Positions 32,098 to 43,690 of a stretch of 64,000 bases of DNA are shown piece by piece; the stretch's first letter is position 1; each line of letters begins with the position of its first letter. The stretch comes from Fennellomyces sp. T-0311. Lineage: Eukaryota > Mucoromycota > Mucoromycetes > Mucorales > Lichtheimiaceae. The translations under genes and the position numbers were made by a program. Where the stretch lies: assembly GCA_025266875.1 (NCBI GenBank), contig JALLLT010000004.1, positions 248,001 to 312,000 of the forward strand, read 5' to 3'. The notes beneath the pieces are model-generated. The model ran no database searches and was not told the origin of the DNA. It saw only the letters and a list, made by a program, of their open reading frames with translations.

Positions 32098-34443
32098 TCA
32101 TATTGTTCCACCAAATAAAAAAAACCATGCTCTTCGAGAAAAAAACCCCCATATAGATCTTCCCGTACCCAAGACTATGCTCTAAAAATAATACATAGGA
32201 CCCTGTTGTCGCACAAATCTTGGCGTTTGGCGGGTCATGGTGAAGGCCAATGGATGGATCAAAAAATGATCCAACTTCATTTACTTGAATGTACTTGTGA
32301 ATTTTGTCAATAAAAGAACCAACATCGATGCCCCGCAATGTTCTGTCAAAAGTTCTTGATCTGGCTGGATTGTCAACATTTAGAAAAACAAGTTTGTACA
32401 CACTGGAATATGGCGTCAATAGTACGACAATCCAACATAGATACCCTTCAGTTCGCCATCTGGCATGGTATTATTTCAGTACGCATGAATTATAAAATGG
32501 AAGAAGAAAGAGTCTTCCGGTCTTTCTTGGTCGTGGTTTGAGTCATCGGAATGTATTCTGATCACAACGCGCTCCGGTTGAGGTAATTGAATTGGAGTTT
32601 ATACTAAGCCCACCATACGCGTAATCTCTATCCAAAAACAGCTTTTTAAATGTTTGGGTGCTGGACTCCACGCTAGTTCTATCCCGCTCAGGTGGTGGGG
32701 AGGGGGAAGGCGTCTAGTTCAGCCAAAATGTAACTCAGATTAATCAATGCATGGCTGTTTTCTCCTCTGCTTAGCATATCTTGAAACGCCTCGGACATCA
32801 ATGCCGATTCAAGAATGACGACGTTTGCCTTCTAATAATCATGCCACCATTGCAAATGTTTGTAGGGCAAGAAATATATTGGCACCAGTATTTATTTTGT
32901 TCCACGTGCTTCGAGAAGGTTGCGAATATTCCAGTAAATCAGGACTGTTGGCGTCGAGGCTGATGGTTATTGAAGACTTGCTGCGCAAAAGGTACCGCTT
33001 GGTAAGGTAGCTGCAAATTAAGTAATACTTGTCATTTTTTTATCTCGAGTAAACGCAATAAATCTAATGTAAATAACTTACATAACATCTTTGTATTCGC
33101 AGCTTGAGCTTTCATAGGGCATCTATTATTGCTAAAAAAGATATTGCGAGTGCCTACTAAATATGCCCATGTTAAGGATGTCCCGAAAGATCGGGAGTAG
33201 CTGGAAATGGAACGCTTTACTTTATCGGACTACCAGAACTGAGAGCAATCGGCACGCACGCCAAGTGACACAGCCTTGCTTGTTGGGGCGAAGAGACAAA
33301 GGGTATGTAACATGGTCTGCTCGATCATATTCACGCGTGCTGCTTCTGTTCAAAGATGAGTTATAGCTTGCGAATTACGTTCTTTGTTGGTATGGTTATT
33401 GCATCGTCAAGCATACTAAAGGTAAAGAAAATGGAACCTCCGCAGCACATAGCTCGTCATTTCCTCTACACTATAGCTACAACAAACTATTTTTTTGATT
33501 TGCACCACTCAACTCTTCAAAAGCAAAACTGTAAAGCTGCTGCGCGCTTGTTTCTATTCATCGATTTGACGTTATGATTATAAACTATCCGCCATTGCTA
33601 AACGCCGACTGCTAAACCATATCCATTGTTAGAACAAGGGTCCCGTGATGAGTACTCGTTAAGGATCGCGTCGTCAGCATGCACAATAGTATGGGAAGTC
33701 ATGTGGTACATGATCCGGTTACCGATTATGGTTCTCACAAAGTACTGTATCAACATATATTTGCTGTCAAGATCAAACAGTTCGCATGGTAACCAACCAA
33801 GTATTCATCTGCACGCAATATACGAAGATCTGTGACATTATTTTCTACATGTCGGCTCACCTCATGTGGCGCGTATCAGACTGCAGGATGTCTGGGTCAT
33901 GCCTGCTCCGTGGAATAATAGTGATGCAGGATCAGGGTACACGTTCACAGATGTGGATCCGTAGGTGGATCTCGACTTTTGGATAGATGTTTCAAAACAA
34001 TACTGCTCCTCATAAACAATTAGATAATCATTTAGACTGGGAGCCGTAACACAGAAGCTAAGAACTTGCAAGAAAGTTTCAGTGTGTGTAATAAGTGACA
34101 ACGAAATAGACTAAGAGTGGGTCATCTATATATTAGCCGACCTTGTGAAACAAAACGTCATTGACAGATGATATTGGCAAGAAGCATTGATTTTTAACAG
34201 ATGGTATTTAATTTTTTTAGTATCAAAAATGGTGTATATATTTAGTATTTAGTCGTATAATCAGCATGATATACAAATGATGCAACAAAACAAAAAAAAA
34301 AATTACAAGATGCAAGAACATGACTAGTTACAGTAAGTGGGAGATGACATAAACGGAGGGCGTGAAAACGAATGAAGCGTGATGAGGCAGCGGGAGACAA
34401 GAGAAGGGAGGGTGAATCATATAAACAACAGAAAAATATAAGT
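32098..34443. other. Long gene-poor stretch with one coding-like patch
   Basis: On the minus strand, 32150-32419 reads like protein for about 90 codons (including YKLVFLNVDNPARSRTFDRT and VGSFFDPSIGLHHDPPN). It has no supported start or partner exon and runs into the 3' end of the secreted-protein gene. It may be a gene remnant. The rest, to 34443, holds short ORFs only. Confidence 0.35.
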
Positions 34444-35445
34444 TTAAAGCATGAAACCTTGGCCACAGGCCCAAGCAGTGGCGATGTCGGTAAGCACCTG
34501 CGCCATATCATCTGGGATATCGCAATACACCATTCGCTGTATAACCTTTTGCTTACGCTCCTCCCATTTGGTTTCAAGGTCTGGGCTTCCTTCCACAAAC
34601 AACAGCTCCGGCTCACTCAGCTCCATTGCCAGTCGTTCGTAGTCAAGTGTGGCTTCTGGATTCAACTCTTCGGTCAACGGGGAGTTGGCCAGGGACTGAA
34701 ACGTGACCGCAACCTCGGGTGCAAACACAAACAGACCTGTACGCGTCTCGTTCGCACGGATGGGCATCTGCTTGACGCATTCGGATAAAAACAACGTCTG
34801 ACACCACAACGGTAGTCGCCCACGGATCAACACATCGCTTGCGTATCCATAGGCATCTGTATATCGTACTCCAAATGTGTAGCTGTGTGGCACAAAGGTA
34901 CTTGGTTGATAGGGGGGTTGGAGAGAGCTGAGGATTCTTTCAAAATCGCTATCGGATGATTGTGGTGATGGAGGCAAATAGGCGGGAGACTTGGATTGCC
35001 ATTGCGTGTGGATGTACATCCCCTTGCCCAGCGGGATAACGGCAGAGCGATCCAAATTGTTGTGATGGCAGTGGAGCATGCGCATGACCAGATTGTCTGA
35101 TCGATGCTGTCTGTAGGTGCCAATGTCGGATACGCTGGTGTTCAAGTTGACTTCCCGAATGCGAATGTCTCGGCCCAGACAGTCGGCGCCTCGAGGCGGG
35201 AGCAGGTTCTTCTGCTCAAAGAAGCGGGCGGGCGACGGAACACCAACGCCTGTGGTGCTGTACATTTGCTGACGGATTTGATTGAGCGCATACTTCCAGT
35301 CGTCGGTGCCGGGGCCTCCTGCCATTTCGGGGTCGTCGTTTAATGTGCTGTGGCTGGAGACGGTGTAATTGTCGCTGAACTGCGTTGATGCGGTATCGGG
35401 GCTCCAGGAGGAGCTGGACCAGGGTGTGAATGTAGCGGCAGACAT
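34444..35445 (-). CDS. Orphan 333-residue protein
   Basis: Long single-exon ORF with codon use like a real gene; the protein starts MSAATFTPWSSSSWSPD. The first 50 residues are Ser/Thr-rich and probably disordered. The middle (residues about 55-260) is mixed strand and helix, with YTFGVRYTDAYGYASDVLIRG and LPLWCQTLFLSECVKQMP standing out. The last 90 residues are acidic and helical, ending near IATAWACGQGFML. No transmembrane segment or signal peptide is evident. I do not recognise the family. A TATATATA element lies about 55-65 bases before the start, followed by a short leader, which supports expression. Confidence 0.72.
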   Translation of the reverse strand: MSAATFTPWSSSSWSPDTASTQFSDNYTVSSHSTLNDDPEMAGGPGTDDWKYALNQIRQQMYSTTGVGVPSPARFFEQKNLLPPRGADCLGRDIRIREVNLNTSVSDIGTYRQHRSDNLVMRMLHCHHNNLDRSAVIPLGKGMYIHTQWQSKSPAYLPPSPQSSDSDFERILSSLQPPYQPSTFVPHSYTFGVRYTDAYGYASDVLIRGRLPLWCQTLFLSECVKQMPIRANETRTGLFVFAPEVAVTFQSLANSPLTEELNPEATLDYERLAMELSEPELLFVEGSPDLETKWEERKQKVIQRMVYCDIPDDMAQVLTDIATAWACGQGFML

Positions 35446-35501
35446 TGGGAGAGGGGCGACAGAAGAAATGCCTTGGTGAGGGGTGGGCAGGTGGGGATGC
35501 C

Positions 35502-35512
35502 TTATATATATG
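35502..35512 (-). promoter_or_regulatory. TATA-like element of the orphan gene
   Basis: TATATATAAGG on the minus strand, about 57-67 bases before the start codon at 35445. Called from sequence and spacing. Confidence 0.45.
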
Positions 35513-36876
35513 TTTTAACCGCAGCCCAGATGATGATTAATCCAGCAGAAACTGACCGAACTCTAAAATTTTCTCGAAATTTTTTTGCGTGGTATCTGAT
35601 CGCCCACAGAGCTCCTTCTTGTCCTTCTTTTCACAGCCACATGAATGCGCAGCTGGTAATCTGATGCCACTGGCCAAGACGTCTTGATGCTTAGCCGGAT
35701 CACACCGGCCCCGAAGGTGTCTTGATCTTGCAAAAATGCGATCGGCGCTGACACCGATATGCAACAGCCGCCGAACGTCCGCACCCAGGTCCGTTACACA
35801 ATCCTCATCCAAACGGAACTGTGACGCGTCGACACACCTTCCGTAAAAGGCATGCTCCCCCCTATTTTGATGACCAGGCGTGCATTAAAGAAACCAGCAT
35901 GTGCTATTCTTGCAAAACAGGTACGCTAAATAAAGGAAGGAGACGACTGTATGCTTATTATCTGATAAGGCCTGACGAAAAACTGTCGTTAGGAAAAACG
36001 GTTTTTCCCACACGTGGCAGACGGACACTTTGGCAGATCTTTCTCCATTAAAAACCGTTATTTTTGACTCATTGTCGGAAAGTGGACCACGCTGGCTGTG
36101 GCTTCCCAACCCGGCCATCCGCGAAACCCTCTCACATTCGTTTGTTTGTCGGAACCGTCGCCGTAAACCTCCCCACCTCTGACACATCCCTTCTGGCTTG
36201 TGCACTTTATTGATAGAGCGACGTCATTTTGTACTCATCAGAAAACGTTGATTCGGGACAATCGCCGCCTCGCTGCTTTTGACACTCTCTCTTTATTTTT
36301 AGATATGCAGTACGTTCAGGGTGCAACCACCCTTAAGTCGTCCGACGCATCTGCATCTGCTTCTTGCGAAAATTTCGTGTTGTACGGAATCAGCGCCGAG
36401 CTCCCCCACTTTCGATTTTGGCTTGTGCACGATGTTCACACCCGCCCTGGAAATCCCGCGATCCACTCATATTTATCAACGTGTTTCAAACCCTCGTCTG
36501 ATCATTGCTACGCATACGCTCTATAGAAAATTCTGTCTGGATCATGCATAATTTTACTATTTAGATTGCCCATTTCCAAAAAACTATGACGCCATTGTCT
36601 CTTTCCTCACAGCAGTTTATTACCATGAACCCCAGTTTATTTTTCACACGTACTATTATTCGTAGTGAATTCGCAAAGATCACTAATAAGCATACGATGA
36701 GGAAACAGATGCATCCGATTAGTTCGCTAATACAATCTGCCGATGCTCGCGTGTAAATCAGTCATGTGAAGCCTTGTACTATCGTGAGACAGTTGCATAG
36801 AATATCATGTCACAAAATTAATGATAAAGTAATCATATGCTTAAAGAGTTGATATAGAAGGATTATAAATCATCTT
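35513..36876. other. Gene-poor region, one weak ORF
   Basis: Plus-strand ORF with an ATG at 36305 (MQYVQGATTLKSSD, then LPHFRFWLVHDVH) runs to 36526 after a CTCTCTCTTTATTTTTAG stretch that could be leader or acceptor. It could be a small gene, but it has no recognised family. The remainder has no supported feature. Confidence 0.3.
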
Positions 36877-36956
36877 CGCTGCTTAGAAATCAAACCGACT
36901 GCTTAGAAATCAACCCAACTGCTTAGAAGTCAACCTAACTGCTTAGAAATCAACGT
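36877..36956 (+). repeat. Four 20-base tandem repeats
   Basis: Four consecutive 20-base units around the core CTGCTTAGAAATCAAC. The core is conserved apart from one G for A change in unit 3, and the last few bases vary. A fifth isolated core (TTGCTTAGAAATCAA) lies near 36985. No ORF or palindrome explains it. Confidence 0.8.
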
Positions 36957-38746
36957 GCCTTCCTTGGCTGTGATAAGCTCGTCTTGCTTAGAAATCAATT
37001 TGTGTGCTTCCCACTTCAGCTATTCTTGCGTAGATATCAATGCTACTAGACCAGAAATACACGGCACGCGCCCAAATCAGATAATAATGACACCATTTGT
37101 TTCGCGTTAGTGATAGCCTTAGGGGACAAAAAAAAGTCGCGTAAAACTTATGACGATAGCTCGTGCCTTAAATCACTGAATCTCTGATTTGCTTTGCATA
37201 CTCGTACCGCAGCAATGCCATTTTCCTGAAAACATACAACATATATTGCATTTCTCATAAAAAAATACGGCGATATTTTGCAAGCAACTATATCACCAAC
37301 TCACGGTTTGTTTTATCTTAACCCGGGTGTTACATTCCTATTTTAAACCCGGTACGTACTTGTGCTTCGCGAATGTTACGTGAGTCATGTAAACTTCACC
37401 TCATCGCATTTACCCTACATCAACTATATAAGGATATCCATAATCCGACGGATTTAGGATTGCCAAAATAATTTCATCATTTCTCTCCATATTCTTATCA
37501 TTCATCATTCGTCTGAGTGAATTTGTACCACCCTGATAAGTTTAACTTGTTTGGTAGCATCCACGGAAATAAAACAATTGCGGAATCTATCTCTTAAATC
37601 AACGCGTGTGTTCCGTACAAAAGCGGATCATTTGGAAAGAAGGGGTTACGTTTCCATGTTCCTTGATTTGTAATGCTTACGTTATGCAAGTTTCCTGTTC
37701 TGATGGTTTTAGAAATGATATTGTTCGTAAGCTCCTCCTTAATTAGTTAGTAAAATTGTGCGACAAGCTCTAACATGCATTACAGATGGCGCAGCATAAC
37801 TGTTATAACTGGTAAAATTATTCCCGTATGTTTGGCTCTGTACAATTATGTCAGCTGTGTACCACTATCGTGTATATAGACTTTTCGCTTGCATATCACA
37901 GATCTGAATGCTAACCTTAACCCATTGCACACGCCAATGCGGACTGCATTTTTCTTCTGAGCGGGCAGCTATGTTAATTAGGTTTCATCTGAAGCAGCTC
38001 TGACGCTGACGGTAGGAAACCTTACTATTTATTATATTCCAGATATTGCAAAGTCGCCTTACAGATATAATGTGGTTGATACATACCAATCTACCGCAGT
38101 AACTAGTTTAGAGATTTTTGTGCGTAAGCTAGTGCTTAATAGCAATGCAGGGTGAAAAGGGGTTCTAATACACTACCGTGATAAACTCAGAAGCAACCTG
38201 TATGTGATCTGCGGTTGCTGCGGTACTAAGGGATCTCGTGTCTTGTTATTGCGCGTAAAAAGACGCCAGGAGTATATAGAAAACTTTACTATATTTTTCC
38301 AAACTCAACCCGCACCATGTGACGCATGAATGATAGACAATATGAACCTGAAATCGACAAATATTAGTAGCCGTTGTTCCCCAGCCTCTTGAGTCTAGTT
38401 GACTGCATATGGCAAACTACTGCGTTGTGGCCGCAATAGGAATATGCACAGACTAAAATTTTCCCGTTCAGTGCGTAGCAGTGTTACATACCATAGACAA
38501 AAGGCAACAATAGCGGAATTATCAGATCATTCACTATTTTAACAGGTGATCTACCGTTATTGTTTCTTATTACAGAAGTAGGTTCAAAAGACGCTTTTGA
38601 TTTTAGCTTTTATTCGGCTTTTCTGGCAAAAATTTGCAACTGTGAAACCCCCTATTGCTGTTTCGTACTAACGTAGATACGCATGTCCGATCCCTTTTCT
38701 CCAATTAATTAGTAAAACATACCTATGGTGAACGAGTATAACTTAC
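36957..38746. other. Left part of the repeat island, few features
   Basis: No gene supported. A promoter-like segment near 37420-37600 (CTATATAAGG followed by a CT/AT-rich leader) leads into no ORF and could be a solo LTR or a remnant promoter. An exon of the pseudogene at 38747-41541 may continue into this region, but I could not follow it. Confidence 0.35.
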
Positions 38747-39225
38747 CGTCCAACAGTAACCACATCTTCAAAACACCGATCCAAGTTGCTGCAGCAACGC
38801 GTAATGTAGTCAAGCTCGGAGCCGGCAGCAATGATTTCTTTGAGAGTGTGGTTACGGTACATTTTGAGTTAATTCAATAAGGAGCCAATCATGATCTGGG
38901 TGCGTATCTGGATCAAAAAATCCAAACGCCGTTACGGTTTTCCTAAATGCAGTGATTATCTCATCGTTGGACTTTTGCGTTGATCTGTTTTGATCAACGG
39001 CATCAGCCGCAGCACTGTATCGGTCGAAGATTTCTTGGATCGAAGGTTCGAGTGCCAACCAACATCGGACTACCCGCATCCTTGATCGTTTGGATGTCTT
39101 CTTTGGTCAAACGCTCATCCTTTTTGGCTACTTCCTCCCAACAGGTGTCATTTATATCGAATATAAATGAGTGAACTGGACTACAATTATGATAATTGGT
39201 AAAAGAAAAACCATTGAGAGTCAAG

Positions 39226-40996
39226 CACTATGGGAAAAAATCTTGTTGGATCTTGTTGGATCTCAAACCTTGTCCGATCTTGTCCTGAAATTTAATTTGG
39301 AAACAGGAGTAATCAAATTTGCCAAATCTTATTTAATCGTTTCAAATCTAGTTCCATATACCTTTAGCTATTATACGTATTTAGCAGTAAAACCTTTTTT
39401 CGATGGCGACAAACAGTAGATAATAACAACTAATGCATCTATCCTACAATTATTTATGGCGGCTATTGAATTACATTTTATCTAGTTCCATGCCTGAATA
39501 GCCAGTAGTAGTTGCTAGGATATGAGATAAGTGTTGTCGGTACGTAACCGCAACAACGACATGCAGGGTCAAAACGCGAGATAAAAAAAATTTTGGAAGA
39601 AAAAGCTAAGTCCACTCTTCTTATGCGACACATCACAAACTGAATCGCTGGACCCTGACGAGATAAAATAATCAGATTCAAAACAAAGATTCTGATTCAA
39701 CCCGCCAGGTAAAGGATTCTATAAATATTTGCCAAATTTACTAATATGTTACCAGGTAGATTGTAACAATCTGTTGGGCAGCAATTACAGGAATTCGACT
39801 AGTATGATCAGTGTTCCATTGGTCGTTAGCAGTCGAACGAAGCAATGCGCTGTTGTGAGAAAGGCAAGCGATAACCTTTGTGTCATTGCCGTGCCATGCA
39901 TTCGTCTTCAGAAGTTGATCCTTATGAAGTGAAAAAGATCCGGCATAAACTGGATTGGGAAGTGTTGTGTCCGACTGTCACTTTACGGCCCCTCGATACA
40001 ATGCGTAGGCTTGGAAGGTTTCCCGGACCACAAGAAAAAAGCCTCTAATATCGTCAGCCTTAGTGTCGTGAATGCTTTACACATTTTCTTTCGTGTTCTA
40101 GAATACCAAGTTGAGTGGGTTTGAACAATTTGATGAATTTTGTACGTACCAATGTTGAAGAGCGTTTATCAACGCGAACTATCCTCCGGCACCCTTGGCT
40201 AAAGTATCAACATTATGACAAGCAAGCAGAGAAGAGTTTCCGCATACGACTGAAAGTAGGCGTGGTTTGTATCGCATTATTTTCAATGGGATTTTGAACT
40301 ACTAACCATTGTCAAATAGCATTGATACGCTTATGTAGGCGACAAGAGCGGCAACAACGCTGGGTCATATCGATCTGAATATGACGACCATGAAGATACA
40401 AACGTTAATTTAGACAACGCAAATGAATGTGACAACTATGGAGGTAGTGTATGATACGTACATTGAGGGTGATGGAACATGAATGGCTATGGTCTGAGAG
40501 CAAACGGCACGACGTTACTGGAGAGAACATAGGAAAATTACGTAAGTAGTGTCAGTGAAAGCGAAACAATGGCCGTGATCACAGAAGAGATGGTCGGCAT
40601 GGACAAGTTGGTTTTGCAAGCGCATTGAGTGAGACTAATATGGTAAGGATGTCTTGTATATAGCCTTGAGTCTGCAGATTCTGTCTCTATATGCTGATCA
40701 GCAGGCAAGTCTCACTTCACTTGACATTGGCACTCTTAAGTTATTAGTCTTTTAGTATCATGTTGCAATATATTCTAATAAAAGTCAGCGTTATGCTTTT
40801 TGACATGCACAACGATATCATAATAATATTAGAAAAGTACATATTACATATACATGAAAACTTGTTCAAACTTCATTGGAACGAGTCTAAACTTGTTCAG
40901 TCTAGTCCTTGTTATTCACTTAATAAAAACCAGATTCAACAAGATCAGTTTTAACAAGATCCAATAAGATTCAACAAGATCGGTTTTCCCACAGTG
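39226..40996. mobile_element. CACTA-ended element 1 (1.77 kb), inside an intron
   Basis: The left end begins CACTATGGGAAAA then repeats of ATCTTGTTGG. The right end is the inverted counterpart, reading CACTGTGGGAAAACCG then ATCTTGTTG on the minus strand. Subterminal repeats of the ATCTTGTT type occur at both ends. No complete transposase is visible, so it is probably non-autonomous. Flanking 3-base sequences (AAG left, TAA right) do not form a clean target duplication. It sits between splice donor and acceptor of the pseudogene at 38747-41541. Confidence 0.65.
40115..40297 (+). pseudogene. Protein-kinase C-lobe fragment inside CACTA element 1
   Basis: About 60 codons reading LNNLMNFVRTNVEERLSTRT then ILRHPWLKYQ, which fits the end of a Ser/Thr kinase domain (pattern L-L-x-x-x-P-x-x-R-x-S-x-x-x-x-L-x-H-P-W-L). 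No ATP site or catalytic loop is evident next to it. It is probably a captured or decayed host fragment. Confidence 0.4.
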
Positions 40997-41544
40997 TAAG
41001 GCTAACTTACTGTTCATATTCGCAGTTGAGAACATAGGAGAACATGATATCTTCCAGGTATATTTTTCCCCGTCACCGTTTTCTTTCAAGAGCCACTTCT
41101 TCGCAGAATCCATTGCTTCGAAATCACTTTTGAACCTTTTTTTTAGCCTCTTGAGACAAAGGTAAAGAGTCTGTCTTGGAGCTTTGAGATGTTGACCGGG
41201 ACCTTTTGACGGATGGCGTGGTTGCTGGAGTGGATTGTGCGGCTATTACCATGACTTCTGGATGCGTGGTAGCTTCTTCATTCGATACATTTTCAGGAAG
41301 TGCACTTCTCTACATACATATTTTGTGTAAGTTGGTAATCCCAGCTGTCGCAGGAATATTGTACAAAAGGCGATTGATCAACTCTTGCATAATTTTGGCC
41401 CAGTCCGGCTGCTTCTTTGAAATTTTCTACGTTATTAAATATTATTATATGAAACTTCAATATGGTACATGTAGCAATACGATTTACCTGGACTTTATAC
41501 GCTTTGGCAGATTCAACAAAACGTTTGTTCCACGTTGACACTAT

Positions 41545-42110
41545 AGATGAGCCGGTACTGTTTCTCAGAAAAAGCTCAGTGTTGTGCTGGTATAGACGCG
41601 CTAAACTTGGTATTCCGAGACGAAGAGTTTACAGCCCGGTCTTACAAGTACAAATCAATTCGGTGTCTAAGACCATATCGCCTTGTCGACCCCATCTTGT
41701 ACTTGGCAGCCTCATCTAAGGATTGACACCGACTGGTTAAAAGGCGTATGCATTGGCTTCCCTCATACCCACTGAAGGATTGCGAATGCGGTACAGTTGC
41801 TGCCCCTCGAGAACACTACGCCACCTGTCCATTGCTTCGGGCAGAGCTTCAAGAACTACTCCTAGCATTTGAACCAGTCCCTGACCAGCAAAACAATACA
41901 CAGGTGATCGACTATATATTGAACAGCCTTCCGCGTTCAAATAATGGACTGACCCGGGGCAAATGGAAGAAGGCGTGGCCCGCACTTTTGCATGTCCTCC
42001 GCAAGGTTGATAAGCTGAGCCATAAAGACGAGCAGTACGATGATGATGAACCGGCACCAGAAGAAGCTCTCCAAGGCAGACTACCCGCACCTACAAACAA
42101 CCACTCTTAG
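41545..42110 (+). pseudogene. 3' end of a LINE-type retrotransposon ORF
   Basis: After a stop-interrupted stretch (RPHLVL... then KRRMHWLPSYPLKD) the frame from 41748 carries a zinc-knuckle-like motif CECGTVAAPREHYATCP followed by LLRAELQELL. This matches the C-terminal zinc-binding end of non-LTR reverse-transcriptase ORFs. It is truncated at the 5' side, as is usual for LINE insertions, and has no reverse-transcriptase core. Sequence from about 42110 to 42500 is probably its 3' flank plus spacer, with no gene. Confidence 0.5.
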
Positions 42111-42499
42111 GGTGGTACCAACGCCTACATTATTGATATTATACCTATACTGTTTTTCTTCTCTCCATTTCTATAACTATTCACAACGTTTCTACATCGG
42201 CCTGTCTTTTTCCCCGTAAGGGTCTTTTTCAGACATGGCACCAGATACCTTTCATATCTATACATTTGTACCGCAAGGAAGCGACCATATACCTATTGGA
42301 GCAGGTCAAAAAGTCTTCCAAATAAAATTTATACTTTTTCAACTAAATTTGGTATTCCCCGCTTCTGACGCAAAGTAATTTTCCAATGCTTAAAAAGTTC
42401 GCGTTATTATGTTAAGCAGCTCGTACAATCTCCTTATTGGATACCTTTACTTTCTAAAACCATGTTGGCAGGAGGAGGGGTTGACGAAGACATCTTTGC

Positions 42500-43160
42500 G
42501 TTTTTTTTCGCACAAGATTGGTAAAGTTCGTCGAGCATCCATCAAATTCCCCTCGTCACTGGGGTAAGAAGCTTCAGCATTACAAAATTGATAGCGAATC
42601 CGGCCTGCTGTTGTTCGATAACCGGATATGCATTCCTGACAATGACCAGTTGAAAATCGAGTTGCTCCATAACCATCATGACGTACCAGCTGCCGGTCAT
42701 CCTGGACGAGCTAGCATACGGACTGCTCGGCCTTCTGGCAAGCTGGATCATAAGCGGTTAGGCCCGTTAAAGATACTGTCTCGCATGGGTTCCCATGCCT
42801 CTCGACTGCAGTTACCACCGTCCATGAAGGTGCACCCTGTATTTAACGTTTCTTTGTTGACACCCGGTGATGACCCCAAGCTGCCAGACGTTCCATGTCA
42901 TGTACAGCCACCATTGTCGCCATTTGGGGCCGAGAGTAAAGAGCATTACGAAGCTGAGCGCATTCTAGACAGCCGCATGTACCGACGGAAGTTGCAGTAT
43001 TTGGTGACGTGGAAAGGTTAGGACGACGCAGCTGAGAATACCTGGGTACCGGTGTCAAACTTTTGGGACGCCGCTGACTTTCATGCCGCGTATCCGGAAA
43101 AGCCCGGTTCAGTTCCGTCCCCACCATCCTTTTCCTGTTCTCGTAGAACTCGAACCTAAG
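42500..43160 (+). pseudogene. Internally deleted Ty3/gypsy polyprotein remnant with chromodomain
   Basis: The frame starts within the RNase H-integrase connection (LLLFDNRICIPDNDQLK). It contains the integrase zinc-binding part (LLHNHHDVPAAGHPGRAS), then jumps directly to the integrase C-terminal region (RLGPLKILSRMG, LQLPPSMKVHPVFNVSLL). The DDE catalytic core is deleted. A chromodomain-like tail follows (YEAERILDSRMYRRKLQYLV, then a stop within W-K-G-stop-D-D). The reading continues to AENTWVPVSNF. It cannot encode a working integrase. Confidence 0.72.
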
Positions 43161-43169
43161 AGGGGAGAT

Positions 43170-43690
43170 AACGTCATGACCGATTAGGTCATAGTAACAT
43201 TATGCGTCGTTGTGACCCACTTTCGCTTACTTCATTAATACTATTTACCCTGCATTATTGCTCATTTTACCGATATTTGATTATCCAGTTTAAAAGTAAC
43301 AAAATCTTTGTGTTTCATTGCTATTAATTCCATCGCTGTATTTATTATTTTTGAGAACATTGGGTGTATATATCGGATAAGAATAAGAGCAGTAAAGGCA
43401 TCAGTTTATCTCGTCACACTATCCTACCTACTACCCTTGTCTTGACCATCGTCTAGGATCCACCCCTATCCTGGTTCTTGTCCTTGTCCGGTCTTGCCAT
43501 CGGTAACCATGTAACCATCCATTTGGTCAATGCGTAGTGGATAGCACCTGACACCCACGTTCTAGCCCAGTCTTGTTCTTGCTTGTTCTGTCTTGCCACT
43601 TGATCCATTCTCGCGGGTTTTTGCATTCTTGTTGATTGGTTAGTAGTTGTATTATCCATTAGTATATCAGTGTTCTTATCTCCTTCTTGT
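43170..43690 (+). mobile_element. Probable 3' LTR of the gypsy remnant
   Basis: A purine tract (AAGAGGGGAGATAA) directly precedes CGTCATGACC, a near match to the TGTCATGAC-type start common in gypsy LTRs. A TATATAT promoter-like element (about 43367) and a CT-rich downstream stretch fit U3-R. The right end is uncertain because no second LTR copy is present for comparison. Confidence 0.4.

Larger units (their letters stand above)
38747..41541 (-). pseudogene. Broken multi-exon gene interrupted by a CACTA-ended element
   Basis: Minus-strand coding pieces read across the island. The first runs from 41541 with NKRFVESAKAY, then through an intron with GTAAATC/AACGTAG to KISKKQPDWAKIMQELI and on to VKRSRSTSQSSKTDS and MDSAKKWLLKENGDGEKYTW. 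An in-frame TAG interrupts it near 41315. An intron then opens with GTAAGT at about 41010. After the inserted element it closes at TCCAG and continues IHSFIFDINDTCWEEVAKKD. A frame change near 39080 leads to LALEPSIQEIFDRYSAAADA, and another near 38870 leads to TLKEIIAAGSELDYITRC, ending at a GTAAGT donor at 38746. The pattern resembles an uncharacterised gene family common in mucoralean genomes (from memory, not checked). Confidence 0.55.
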
